A DNA stretch of 64,000 nucleotides from Verrucomicrobiota bacterium (GTDB lineage Bacteria; Verrucomicrobiota; Verrucomicrobiia; Chthoniobacterales; Terrimicrobiaceae): contig JAPLTG010000009.1 of NCBI GenBank assembly GCA_026398255.1, positions 1-64,000 on the forward strand. Reading direction: 5' to 3'. The notes below the pieces were generated by a model, which made no database searches, was not told the origin of the DNA, and worked only from the letters and a program-made list of their open reading frames with translations. Every line of letters begins with the position of its first letter. The stretch's first letter is position 1. The position numbers and the translations under genes are program-made. This document shows, in pieces, positions 21,693 through 29,484 of the stretch.

Positions 21693-22127
21693 GTGACCTC
21701 GCTCCACTTTTCCCACCGCGCCCGCTCGACGCCCTACGAACCGGATCGCCTTGAAAAACTCGTCACCGCCGCCCTCCCCCACTGCCTGCAGATTGCCCGC
21801 AAACACAACGCCGAACTCGCCAGCCTCCCGGCCGTCGAGATTACGGTTCTTGGCGCACGCGCGATGGCGAAAGTCCACCGCGACTTTCTTGGAATCCCCG
21901 GCCCGACGGATGTGATCACTTTTCCCTACGGCGAAATCCTCGTCTGCGCTCCCATTGCCGCGGAACGCGCTCAGGAGTTTGGCCATGACACCATCGCCGA
22001 ACTTGCGCTCTACGCCATCCACGGTCTCCTGCATCTCTCCGGACACGACGACACCACAGCGGAAAAAGAAAAACGAATGGCCACCGCGCAGGAAAAAATC
22101 CTCTCGGCGGTTCTCAAAATCAGCTGA
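21693..22127 (+). CDS. ybeY: Endoribonuclease YbeY (rRNA maturation factor)
   Basis: 144 residues. Metal-dependent RNase involved in 16S rRNA 3' maturation and ribosome quality control. The zinc motif HGLLHLSGHDD (H-x3-H-x5-H) near residue 113 and the preceding DVITFPYGEI are diagnostic. The start is GTG at 21693, 14 bases after the DUF4256 stop; no ATG fits. The 3' end overlaps the convergent TauE-like gene by 8 bases. Confidence 0.95.
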   Translation: MTSLHFSHRARSTPYEPDRLEKLVTAALPHCLQIARKHNAELASLPAVEITVLGARAMAKVHRDFLGIPGPTDVITFPYGEILVCAPIAAERAQEFGHDTIAELALYAIHGLLHLSGHDDTTAEKEKRMATAQEKILSAVLKIS

Positions 22128-22872
22128 GCGCGAGTCGGAGGCTGCCGGCGAGAGCCATGGCGATCAGGAGCCATTCGAAGACCTGCTGATTGATTTTTCC
22201 GAGGAGGATTCGACCTCCGAAAACACCGAAGATCACGGCGGGAGCGAGCGTGGCGTTGAAGACGAGGGTCTGCGGCGTGATCAGGCCCAGCGAGGCGCTG
22301 AAGGGGATTTTGAAAACATTGATCAAAAAGAAAAACCACGCAGCGGTGCCGACGAATTCGTATTTCGGCAGGCGGCAACCTAGGAGGTAGATCGTCATCA
22401 CCGAGCCGGCGGCATTGGCAATCATGGTGGTGAATCCCGCAAGCACGCCCAGCGGCCAGGCGATGGCGGGATGGTCGGCGGCGATCTCCTGCAAGCGCGG
22501 TGAAAATTTTTGCAGAATCGTCAAGCCGATCAGAACCGAGACGATCCAGCCGATCACTGGCGCGAAATATTGGACCGGAATGAGTGGCATCGCCATCCAG
22601 CCAACAATCACGCCGACGACTGCCGCAGGCAGGATGCGCCAAAGCACGCGCCAGACGGCGTGGCTGTGGAAGGCCCGCACGGCGAAAACATCCGCGAGGA
22701 TCAGCATCGGCAGGATCACGCCGGTGGATTCCCGCGCGGGGATGATTTGGGCCATCAAGAGAATGCCAACCATCGCCATGCCGCCAAAGCCGCTTTTACT
22801 CATGCCGAGTCCCAGCGCCGCGAGGGCGGCGAGGGTCCATTGAAATGCGGAGAGATCCGTGAGGTTCGGCAA
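22120..22872 (-). CDS. TauE/SafE-family membrane transporter
   Basis: 250 residues with seven to eight membrane segments. GLGMSKSGFGGMAMVGILLM near residue 20 is the conserved first TauE motif, and the second half-repeat GVLAGFTTMIANAAGSVMTIY carries the matching motif. Members export sulfite, sulfoacetate or related organosulfur anions; the substrate here is unknown. The start appears to be TTG at 22872. Confidence 0.9.
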   Translation of the reverse strand: MPNLTDLSAFQWTLAALAALGLGMSKSGFGGMAMVGILLMAQIIPARESTGVILPMLILADVFAVRAFHSHAVWRVLWRILPAAVVGVIVGWMAMPLIPVQYFAPVIGWIVSVLIGLTILQKFSPRLQEIAADHPAIAWPLGVLAGFTTMIANAAGSVMTIYLLGCRLPKYEFVGTAAWFFFLINVFKIPFSASLGLITPQTLVFNATLAPAVIFGVFGGRILLGKINQQVFEWLLIAMALAGSLRLALS

Positions 22873-23220
22873 AGTGGGATGAGGTGGGGTTCAGCTAAGA
22901 GTCGGGTGGGTTTCGATTGTTACCACGAGGCTTTCAGCGGTGCCCGCGTAATGTGCCCCGCGGAGTTTGTGCCATGCCATGTCCAACCTTGCAGACAAGC
23001 CGAGGCACTGGCCGATAACGGCCGCTGCTGCTCCTAGCCTATTTTGACGGCGATATTTTTCATGGTTCGACTCCCTCGAAGGCTGGTTGAAAGGACCACG
23101 ACTGACAAGCCCGCGAAAAGGGTTCTGATCAGGTGTTTTCCTACAAAAAAACCAAATTCGGCGAACCAAATGAAATATCCTGCTCAACCTCAGAAATCTG
23201 CAATCATTCAAATAAAAATC
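22873..23220. other. Intergenic spacer, no supported gene
   Basis: About 350 bases between the TauE-like gene and the inverted repeat before the DUF4143 ATPase. The right-hand part (from about 23090) is AT-rich compared with both sides. A 111-codon minus-strand frame runs through it, but its residues show no protein-like pattern. A minus-strand ATG near 23060 gives only a nine-codon peptide. It may hold decayed sequence around a transferred gene. Confidence 0.5.
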
Positions 23221-23252
23221 TTGCAAATTGGGATATGTTTACCAATTTGCAA
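23221..23252. repeat. Perfect 11-bp inverted repeat in the DUF4143 ATPase leader
   Basis: TTGCAAATTGG at 23221-23231, a 10-base loop, then CCAATTTGCAA at 23242-23252, ending 4 bases before the ATG at 23257. It replaces the place where a ribosome-binding site would be. It could be a repressor operator (possibly autoregulation) or an RNA hairpin masking the start. There is no U-tract after it, so it is not a terminator. Confidence 0.85.
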
Positions 23253-23256
23253 ATAA

Positions 23257-24426
23257 ATGATCGATCGTTTCTATCGCAAGCTGGTCGCTGGAAAGTTGGA
23301 GAGGTATCCGGCGGTTTCATTGCTGGGGCCCCGCCAATGCGGAAAGACGACACTCGCCAAGAGTTTTGGTGGTCAATATTTCGACATGGAGAGCGAGGGG
23401 GCGGCCCTGCGCTTCGATGCAGAGTGGGATCGGTTGATGCGAGGGGAGGATTTGGTGATAATCGACGAGGCGCAGTGCGCTCCGGAGATTTTTCCGCGAT
23501 TGCGTGGCGCGATCGATGCGGATCGCAAGCGCCACGGAAGGTTTCTCCTGCTGGGTTCGGTTTCTCCCGCCCTCATGCAAAATGTCTCGGAGTCGCTTGC
23601 CGGCCGCATGGGGGTGGTCTCCATGGGGCCTCTCGCTTATTCCGAGGTGGCTGGCCCGCTTGGAACGGATTGTTTGGAGAGTTTGTGGTTGCGGGGTGGT
23701 TTTCCGGATGGCGGGATTCTTGATGCCGGCCCTTTTTCGGAGTGGCAGAAGGATTATTTGGAGTTGCTGGCGACGCGGGATTTGCCGGCCTGGGGTTTTC
23801 CGGCGAAACCCCAGCGCACACGCCGATTGTTGAGTATGCTGGCGGTTGCGAACGCCCAACCGCTGAACGCCTCGAACCTTGCTGGGGCCCTCGGAATCGA
23901 CCACAAGACGGTCATCGGATACTGCGATTTTTTGGAGGAGACCTTCCTGATCCGCCGTCTGCGTCCGTGGTCTGGAAACATCGCCAAACGGATTGTCAAA
24001 ACCCCTCGCCTTTTCTGGCGCGACAGTGGACTCCTTCACGCCCTTCTGAATGTGCAAAACATGGAGCACCTCTACAGCCAACCGTGGGTCGGGCACAGTT
24101 GGGAGGGTTTCGTAATCGAGCAAATCCTCGCCGCGCTGAACTTGGCCGGCATAAGCGCGGAGCGTAATTTTTTTAGAACCTCAGACGGTATTGAAGCCGA
24201 CCTCCTGCTCGACTGGGCGGGAGAGCGGTGGGCGATCGAGATCAAGCTGACCTCAAATCCAACGAGAACGATGATGCAGGGACTCCAAAAAGCCGCCGAT
24301 CTCACCGGGGCCTCTCGTCGAATTCTCATTTGTAAGACAGCAGAGGAAATTCGCTCCGAGGAATTGCTGGTGACCAACCTTCCAAACTTCTTGGACGAGC
24401 TGATGAAAAAGCAAGGCCCCCTTTAG
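23257..24426 (+). CDS. AAA-type ATPase with DUF4143 C-terminal domain
   Basis: 389 residues. Walker A is LLGPRQCGKTTLAKSF (about residues 22-37) and Walker B is LVIIDEAQC (about 70), followed by the sensor segment FLLLGSVSPAL. The C-terminal DUF4143 region has a winged-helix segment (NLAGALGIDHKTVIGYCDFL) and a PD-(D/E)XK-like nuclease-type end (EADLLLDWAGERWAIEIKLT). This family is common, horizontally mobile and of unknown physiological role. It directly follows a perfect inverted repeat and an AT-rich spacer, which fits an acquired gene. Convergent with ccsA, 2 bases apart. Confidence 0.9.
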   Translation: MIDRFYRKLVAGKLERYPAVSLLGPRQCGKTTLAKSFGGQYFDMESEGAALRFDAEWDRLMRGEDLVIIDEAQCAPEIFPRLRGAIDADRKRHGRFLLLGSVSPALMQNVSESLAGRMGVVSMGPLAYSEVAGPLGTDCLESLWLRGGFPDGGILDAGPFSEWQKDYLELLATRDLPAWGFPAKPQRTRRLLSMLAVANAQPLNASNLAGALGIDHKTVIGYCDFLEETFLIRRLRPWSGNIAKRIVKTPRLFWRDSGLLHALLNVQNMEHLYSQPWVGHSWEGFVIEQILAALNLAGISAERNFFRTSDGIEADLLLDWAGERWAIEIKLTSNPTRTMMQGLQKAADLTGASRRILICKTAEEIRSEELLVTNLPNFLDELMKKQGPL

Positions 24427-24428
24427 AG

Positions 24429-26012
24429 TTAAATTTCTTTTTTGGAGACGGCCATCCGATGCCTCCACACGCAGAGGAGGACGAAGAGAACTTCGATCGA
24501 GACAAAGGTGATGGCGCCGGGGAGGCCGCCGCTGCCGAATCCGTAGCTGTGCAAGCCCACACCGAGGATGAAGTTCACACCATACCAGGCCATGATGACG
24601 CTTTGGAAGGCGAGGATGGCGCCGATGGCCATGCCAAATCCTCCCCAGCTTCCGTTGATGCGGCCGTGGAGCAGGAACAGGTAGCCGAGCAACGCGATGA
24701 GCGCCCAGGTTTCTTTGGGGTCCCAATCCCAGAAGCGGCCCCAGGAGTAGTTCGCCCACACGGCGCCGAGGATAGTGCCGACGGCGAGGAGGAGGACGCC
24801 GATCTGGAGGGTGCGGTAAAGGTAGTTGTGAAGCGCGGGGGAGGCTTTGGAGCCGAAGAGGGATTTGCCGAGGATGATGTGGCCCACGCCGAGCGCGAGG
24901 GCGAAGGCGGCGTAGCTGAGCGTGATCGTGAGCACATGCGTGGTGAGCCAGAAATTATCCATCAATACGGGAACGAGCGGGTGGATCGAGCGGTCGAGGA
25001 TGACGGGTTGGGTGTCGGCTAGGATGAGGGAGGCGACGGCCACGGGCACGGCGCCGAGGAGGAAATACCGACTGCGGTAGATCGACTCGAAAATGAGCGC
25101 GAAGAGGATCGTGCCGAAGGCGACCCAGACGACGGATTCATACATGTTCGTCACCGGCGCGCGGCCGGAGATGAGGACGCGGAGGATGATTCCGGCGAAC
25201 TGCATGAGAAATCCGGCGCCAGCGAAAAGCCAGCCGAGCGCGTAGCCCGCGCGGCCGGGAATAGAGAGGAGGGCGATGCCGGCGACGAGATAGAGAATCC
25301 AGGCCCAGCGGGCGGGGTGGAGCTTTTGGTAGGTGAGCTCGAGCGAGATTTTGCCGGGATCGGCTTGGAAGCGGGCCTCCTCGCGGGATTGCTCGGAGAG
25401 GAGAAGAGTCACGCCTTCGTCGAAGAGAGATTGGTCGGACTTTGAAAATCCTTCGCGTAGCTTGGCAAGGGCGGGGTCGTTTTTTCCGAGCGGAGTCCAG
25501 GCGGCGGCGCCGGTGGGGAGCAGAGTGACGAGGTTTCCGCTAGCGATTCCCTCGAAGAGAGCGAGGCGCATGCCGATGTTCGAGGCTTCGCGTTCGAGAG
25601 CGTCGAGCTGGGTTTTGGGATTTTTCGCACGGATGGCGGAGACATTTTCCAATGAGGCGCGGAGAGCGGCGTTGGCGGCGAGTTCGCGGTAGGAGAAAAG
25701 TTTTTTGGCGGGATCGACGCCGATTGCTTCCTTGAATTTTTTATTTCCGATGAGGATGAGCGGTTCGTTTTCCCAGCCTATGGGGGAGAGCCAGAGCGAG
25801 GTAACGACATTCAGGGCGGGGATTTTTTCGTCGTTTTTTTTGTAGCGGGCTTTGCCGGTCATCCCGAGGAGGGATTCCTCGGCGAAGACGAGGAACGGCT
25901 TTTTGCGTCCACCTTCTTGGATTGGGACGGCTTCGAGTTTGGTGAGGTCGAGGGCGCGCGCGGGGGCGGCGAGGACGAAAAGCAGGGCGGCGAGAAGGGC
26001 GATAGGTTTCAT
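24429..26012 (-). CDS. ccsA: Cytochrome c biogenesis protein CcsA/CcmC-like with extra N-terminal exported domain
   Basis: 527 residues from ATG 26012. Residues 1-20 form a signal peptide (MKPIALLAALLFVLAAPARA). Residues about 22-240 are a soluble periplasmic region. The rest has about eight membrane segments with the haem-handling motif WGRFWDWDPKETWALIALLG (WWD domain) and conserved His residues. It is the haem-handling half of a System II cytochrome c synthetase, working with ResB. The exported domain is larger than in textbook CcsA but resembles CcsA-type proteins of Bacteroidetes and relatives. ATGA overlap with the resB stop. The 24-residue upstream extension is not needed. Confidence 0.9.
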   Translation of the reverse strand: MKPIALLAALLFVLAAPARALDLTKLEAVPIQEGGRKKPFLVFAEESLLGMTGKARYKKNDEKIPALNVVTSLWLSPIGWENEPLILIGNKKFKEAIGVDPAKKLFSYRELAANAALRASLENVSAIRAKNPKTQLDALEREASNIGMRLALFEGIASGNLVTLLPTGAAAWTPLGKNDPALAKLREGFSKSDQSLFDEGVTLLLSEQSREEARFQADPGKISLELTYQKLHPARWAWILYLVAGIALLSIPGRAGYALGWLFAGAGFLMQFAGIILRVLISGRAPVTNMYESVVWVAFGTILFALIFESIYRSRYFLLGAVPVAVASLILADTQPVILDRSIHPLVPVLMDNFWLTTHVLTITLSYAAFALALGVGHIILGKSLFGSKASPALHNYLYRTLQIGVLLLAVGTILGAVWANYSWGRFWDWDPKETWALIALLGYLFLLHGRINGSWGGFGMAIGAILAFQSVIMAWYGVNFILGVGLHSYGFGSGGLPGAITFVSIEVLFVLLCVWRHRMAVSKKEI

Positions 26013-27784
26013 GCGTTTTTCGTTTTGGGTTTTCCGTAGAACATGATGGTGATGCCAATGCAGATGCCGAGCGAGCCGATCCATTTCAGCAGCCAGCCTG
26101 GGTCGTAGAGGACTTGGAGCGTGGTTTCACCGAGGTCGCGGGGGTTCCACTCGGCTTGGGAGAATTTGTAGTTGATGCCGGTGAAATTCGCGAAAAGCGT
26201 GCCGGGGAAGCTTGCCGGGTGGTTCATGCGGGCGGTGCCGGTTTTGGTCAAACCTGTGCCGTCTTCTTTGAACTCCACGGTGGCGATGAAGTTCGAGGGT
26301 TTGTCGGTGCCCTCGTAGCGCGGGACTTCAAAATTCACGAGCCGTATGGTGAAGGGCACGGGGCGGAGTTCTAGGCCGTAGCCGATGCGGACGACATTTT
26401 TGCCGTCGGTGATCGAGGTGATGTCACCACTGGCGATCCAGCGTTTCTCCGAGTTCGGGATTTCCGGCGAGACGAGTCGGGCGCGGAAGCCGGGGACGCC
26501 TTGCTCGCCTCTGGGCAAGGGCGGGCCGGGGATCATGGTGCTGACGATGTTCGCCTCGGGGTAGAAGGCTTTCAGCTCCACGCTCCAATCGGCCCAACCG
26601 GTGGAAAACGACTCGCCGACCTTGGCCTCGCCCGAGGCGTAAGTGGCGCCTTGGCGCTGGAATTGGTAGCGGATGCCGTCGGCCGTTGGCGCGAGGAGGA
26701 GAGTGGGCTTGGTATCGGCGGGGTCCGAGGAAGTGGTCTGAACGCGCACGATGGCGGCGGGATTGAGAGGTTGGTCGGACTTCTTGGCGGGCTTGCCGTT
26801 GCGCATTTCAAAGTCCGGCCAGTAATCCTCCACGACGACGGTGGCTCCCATGGTCGGAACCGGTTTGTTCATGATCTCCTCGCGGAGATAGGTGGCTGAG
26901 GCGCCGTCGGGGGGAGTAATGGTGACCTTGCGACCGTCGGCGCTGAGCATGACTTGGACACCGGTGGATTTCTCTCCCTGCACAACGGGTGCGAATTTTC
27001 CAAAGACCATCTGGGTTTCCGCTCCGCCGGGGGCTTTGGGCGGCGGGAGGTCTTTCTGCATAACGATCCGCGCCAGGCCGAAAAAATCCTTCTCCTGCGG
27101 CGCGGAGTTTTCCATCACGAGGGGGACTTCGAGGTTTTGGCCCATGCGGGCGCTGGTGAAGTGGAGAGACACGCCGGGCTGGCGTCCCTCGGCGGGAACG
27201 AGTTTTTCCTCCTTGATCAAATTGTCACTGAACCCGTCGGCGATGATTTCGAGATCGGTCTTGGGAACCTCGAAAACGCGCGGGCGTTTCTCACTCGGGC
27301 GGGCGGTCGAGGCGTCGAACGGCATGACATAGAGCGCGGTGTCGTTCGGGCTTTCGACCTGGATGATGCTGCGGTTGATGGTGAGCTTGCGGACGGGGGG
27401 CTTGTCCTTGTGCAGAGTGACATTTCCCTCGAAGCCAGTCTGGATGCCGATCATCGCGCCGATGAGGAGCGTGATGATGCCGTAGTGGGTGATGATGAAA
27501 CCGGTGTGAGCTTTTGCCCAAGGCCAGCGGGTGATCGTGACGGCAAGGAGGTTGATGCAGAGAACGATCAGCCAAACGATGAACCACGGGGCCTTGTAGA
27601 TATAAACCTGTGCGATTTTGGTGCTGAACTCGGACTCCGCGATGGTGGCGATCGCGCAGGCGGCGGCGATCGTGGAGATGAGGATCAGAGCGAGTTGCAA
27701 CGAGCCCAGCCAATGAATCACGCGCCACACGGCCGAGCGGGCCTTGCGCTTTTCGACGAGGCGCTTGCGCTCGACCGCGGTCAA
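26009..27784 (-). CDS. resB: Cytochrome c biogenesis protein ResB/Ccs1
   Basis: 591 residues. Three membrane segments occur in the first 160 residues (SLQLALILISTIAAACAIAT, FIVWLIVLCINLLAV, FIITHYGIITLLIGAMIGI) and one near the C-terminus (LLKWIGSLGICIGITIMFYG). A large periplasmic domain of about 400 residues lies between them. This is the ResB layout; it delivers and reduces apocytochrome for haem ligation with CcsA in System II. The start is probably TTG at 27784. It is the first gene of a two-gene operon with ccsA. Confidence 0.88.
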   Translation of the reverse strand: MTAVERKRLVEKRKARSAVWRVIHWLGSLQLALILISTIAAACAIATIAESEFSTKIAQVYIYKAPWFIVWLIVLCINLLAVTITRWPWAKAHTGFIITHYGIITLLIGAMIGIQTGFEGNVTLHKDKPPVRKLTINRSIIQVESPNDTALYVMPFDASTARPSEKRPRVFEVPKTDLEIIADGFSDNLIKEEKLVPAEGRQPGVSLHFTSARMGQNLEVPLVMENSAPQEKDFFGLARIVMQKDLPPPKAPGGAETQMVFGKFAPVVQGEKSTGVQVMLSADGRKVTITPPDGASATYLREEIMNKPVPTMGATVVVEDYWPDFEMRNGKPAKKSDQPLNPAAIVRVQTTSSDPADTKPTLLLAPTADGIRYQFQRQGATYASGEAKVGESFSTGWADWSVELKAFYPEANIVSTMIPGPPLPRGEQGVPGFRARLVSPEIPNSEKRWIASGDITSITDGKNVVRIGYGLELRPVPFTIRLVNFEVPRYEGTDKPSNFIATVEFKEDGTGLTKTGTARMNHPASFPGTLFANFTGINYKFSQAEWNPRDLGETTLQVLYDPGWLLKWIGSLGICIGITIMFYGKPKTKNA

Positions 27785-27916
27785 GAAACCGACCTCCGCG
27801 CGGGAAAACGCGCCGGCGCGGGGGAGGTGCGGGCAATGCTGGACGATTCGATTGGCGTCATGGCTGCGTGAAAGCTATTCGCCGCCGAGTTTTTTTCAAG
27901 CTGCACCGGCATCCGA

Positions 27917-28333
27917 CTACTCGCCGATGATTTTTACGAGGACGCGTTTTTTCCGAAGCCCGTCGAATTCGCCGTAGAAAATCTGCTCCCACGGCCCGAA
28001 ATCGAGTTCTCCCGCAGTGACAGCCACCACGACCTCGCGGCCCATGATCGAGCGCTTGAGGTGGGCGTCGGCATTGTCCTCGGCGCCGTTGTGCGCGTAT
28101 TGGGCATGGGGATGTTCGGGCGCGAGTTTTTCCAGCCACTTTTCGAAATCGCGGTGCAGGCCGGACTCGTCGTCATTGATGAAAACACTGGCCGAGATGT
28201 GCATGGCGTTGACGAGGCACAGCCCCTCGCGGATCCCACTCTCGCGCAGGCAGGCCTCGACCTCCGCGGTGATGTTCAGAAACGCACGGCGGCGGGGGAT
28301 TTCGAACCAGAGTTCCTTGCGGTGGGATTTCAT
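27917..28333 (-). CDS. YjbQ/UPF0047 family protein
   Basis: 138 residues, exact family length. Conserved YjbQ motifs are [37 protein letters not shown] and the ending [13 protein letters not shown] plus [10 protein letters not shown]. Homologues have weak thiamine-phosphate synthase activity in vitro, and the physiological role is unsettled. Monocistronic, divergent from the DUF5069 gene 75 bases away. Confidence 0.93.
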   Translation of the reverse strand: MKSHRKELWFEIPRRRAFLNITAEVEACLRESGIREGLCLVNAMHISASVFINDDESGLHRDFEKWLEKLAPEHPHAQYAHNGAEDNADAHLKRSIMGREVVVAVTAGELDFGPWEQIFYGEFDGLRKKRVLVKIIGE

Positions 28334-28408
28334 GGGTGGAACGACTACAACGGCGTCGGGCGGTGGAAAAGCTTCCCGCTCCGATGGGGCTGTTTTATTT
28401 TCCTCTCC

Positions 28409-28822
28409 ATGAAATATCCGCGCTCACCCAAAGACACCGTCGGTGGAATCGTCTACTTCGGACGGATGATCGACAAAATCCGGTTGATGAACGCCGGAGA
28501 GTTGCATCCCGAACTCCACGCGAATCTCGGCAAGGGCTTCGACGAGCGGGCGAGCTCGCTGCTCGGCGTGACCTACGAAAACCTCCGCGCCCGTGTGGGT
28601 GAAGGCGGCTCCGACGACGAAATCCTTACGTGGTGTTTCCAAAACGGCACACAGCCCTCGGAGGAGCAGATCGAAATTTGGAATTGCTTCATGCTGAAGC
28701 GGGGTTGGAACGACGAGTTATCGGAGACGCTGGTGCGGCGAAAAAAGGAGAGCGGCCTAGAGGCACGCGACGACATCCAAACGATGTTTCAATACATCGA
28801 CGCCGACGAGGGGCGGGGCTAA
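28409..28822 (+). CDS. DUF5069 family protein
   Basis: 137 residues. [20 protein letters not shown] followed by [11 protein letters not shown] and the W-C-F-rich segment ILTWCFQNG match DUF5069, a family known to me mainly from Verrucomicrobia, Planctomycetes and similar phyla. Function unknown. The start is the ATG at 28409; the longer upstream frame is antisense to the YjbQ gene. It ends 3 bases from the convergent nucleotidyltransferase gene. Confidence 0.85.
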   Translation: MKYPRSPKDTVGGIVYFGRMIDKIRLMNAGELHPELHANLGKGFDERASSLLGVTYENLRARVGEGGSDDEILTWCFQNGTQPSEEQIEIWNCFMLKRGWNDELSETLVRRKKESGLEARDDIQTMFQYIDADEGRG

Positions 28823-28825
28823 GGA

Positions 28826-29281
28826 CTACTCGCTGACCTTCTTTTTCAGTTTCAGCGTTTGGTTCAGCAGCGGCAGGTGGGCGATATCCTTCGGTCGCTT
28901 GATGTGCTTCTTGCTGGCGATGATTCTTTGGAGAGGTAGAACACGAATCTGGCGTCCATCCCAATCCAGCGCAACGGCGTGGTCATACTCGTCGGCGAAG
29001 GATTTGAGTCCATCGATGCGGTAAAGAAAATTTACGAGCGTGTCATCGGCGAGTGCCACAACAGTTCGAGCTAGGATTTCGGCGCCGAGTTTTTTTGCGA
29101 TATCGAGGGCCTTCACATATCGGCGCTCTGGCAATTCCAGCCAGATGTCGGTGTCCAAGGTGGTCGCGGGGACACCTTGCAGAATAGCGGCCGTCATTCC
29201 GGCGAATTGAAACCGAATGCCTTCCTCTGTGAGCGCGTCAACAAGCCGAGCGAGCGGAGATGGGCTTGGTGCATCGCCCAC
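28826..29281 (-). CDS. Nucleotidyltransferase-fold protein
   Basis: 151 residues. IRFQFAGMTAAILQGVPATTLDTDIWLEL resembles the minimal nucleotidyltransferase core: strand, then a G-[GM]-x-A-helix, HG-like turn replaced by QG, then TxDxD (TLDTDIWL) metal ligands; the segment spans about residues 22-50. RVLPLQRIIASKKHIKRPKDIAHLP is the usual following helix with basic residues and RPKD, seen in AbiEii-like/DUF6036-type proteins. It could be the enzymatic half of a toxin-antitoxin-like pair. The N-terminal 29 codons overlap the 58-residue ORF. A start at 29197 (ATGA overlap) would remove the first core strand. Confidence 0.7.
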   Translation of the reverse strand: MGDAPSPSPLARLVDALTEEGIRFQFAGMTAAILQGVPATTLDTDIWLELPERRYVKALDIAKKLGAEILARTVVALADDTLVNFLYRIDGLKSFADEYDHAVALDWDGRQIRVLPLQRIIASKKHIKRPKDIAHLPLLNQTLKLKKKVSE

Positions 29282-29370
29282 CTTTCGTCGGGTGTTGCGG
29301 AGAGGCTTCGGGCGAACAGGAACCTTTCGTGTTCGCTGAGGCCGGGGACTTTTCTGAGAAGTCTTTCCAT
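29194..29370 (-). CDS. Small 58-residue protein upstream of the nucleotidyltransferase
   Basis: Begins with ATG at 29370 and reads MERLLRKVPGLSEHERF, then LFARSLSATPDERWAMH and QAHLRSLGLLTRSQRK. It is a compact helical, Arg/Leu-rich sequence with protein-like composition, and its stop forms ATGA with an in-frame ATG of the nucleotidyltransferase frame. The overlap with the annotated nucleotidyltransferase is 88 bases. I recall similar small ORFs next to such genes, but I cannot confirm it here. Upstream extension of the frame is antisense to the beta-CASP gene and rejected. Confidence 0.55.
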   Translation of the reverse strand: MERLLRKVPGLSEHERFLFARSLSATPDERWAMHQAHLRSLGLLTRSQRKAFGFNSPE

Positions 29371-29484
29371 GCGCAGCCGTTTTTTTTTCACCTGACGGAG
29401 CCTATGCGCCGTCGGAGGGAGAGTCAACGCGGCGGGGCATTTTTGAATTGAGCTAATGGGCGGGGGGGCGCACCTTCCGCCGGA

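Noticed and set aside
22891-23226. 111-codon minus-strand frame before the DUF4143 ATPase
   Set aside because: No recognisable motif, unlikely composition, and overlaps an AT-rich spacer with a palindrome.
23221-23252. Rho-independent terminator
   Set aside because: The palindrome has no following T-run and lies directly in front of a start codon.
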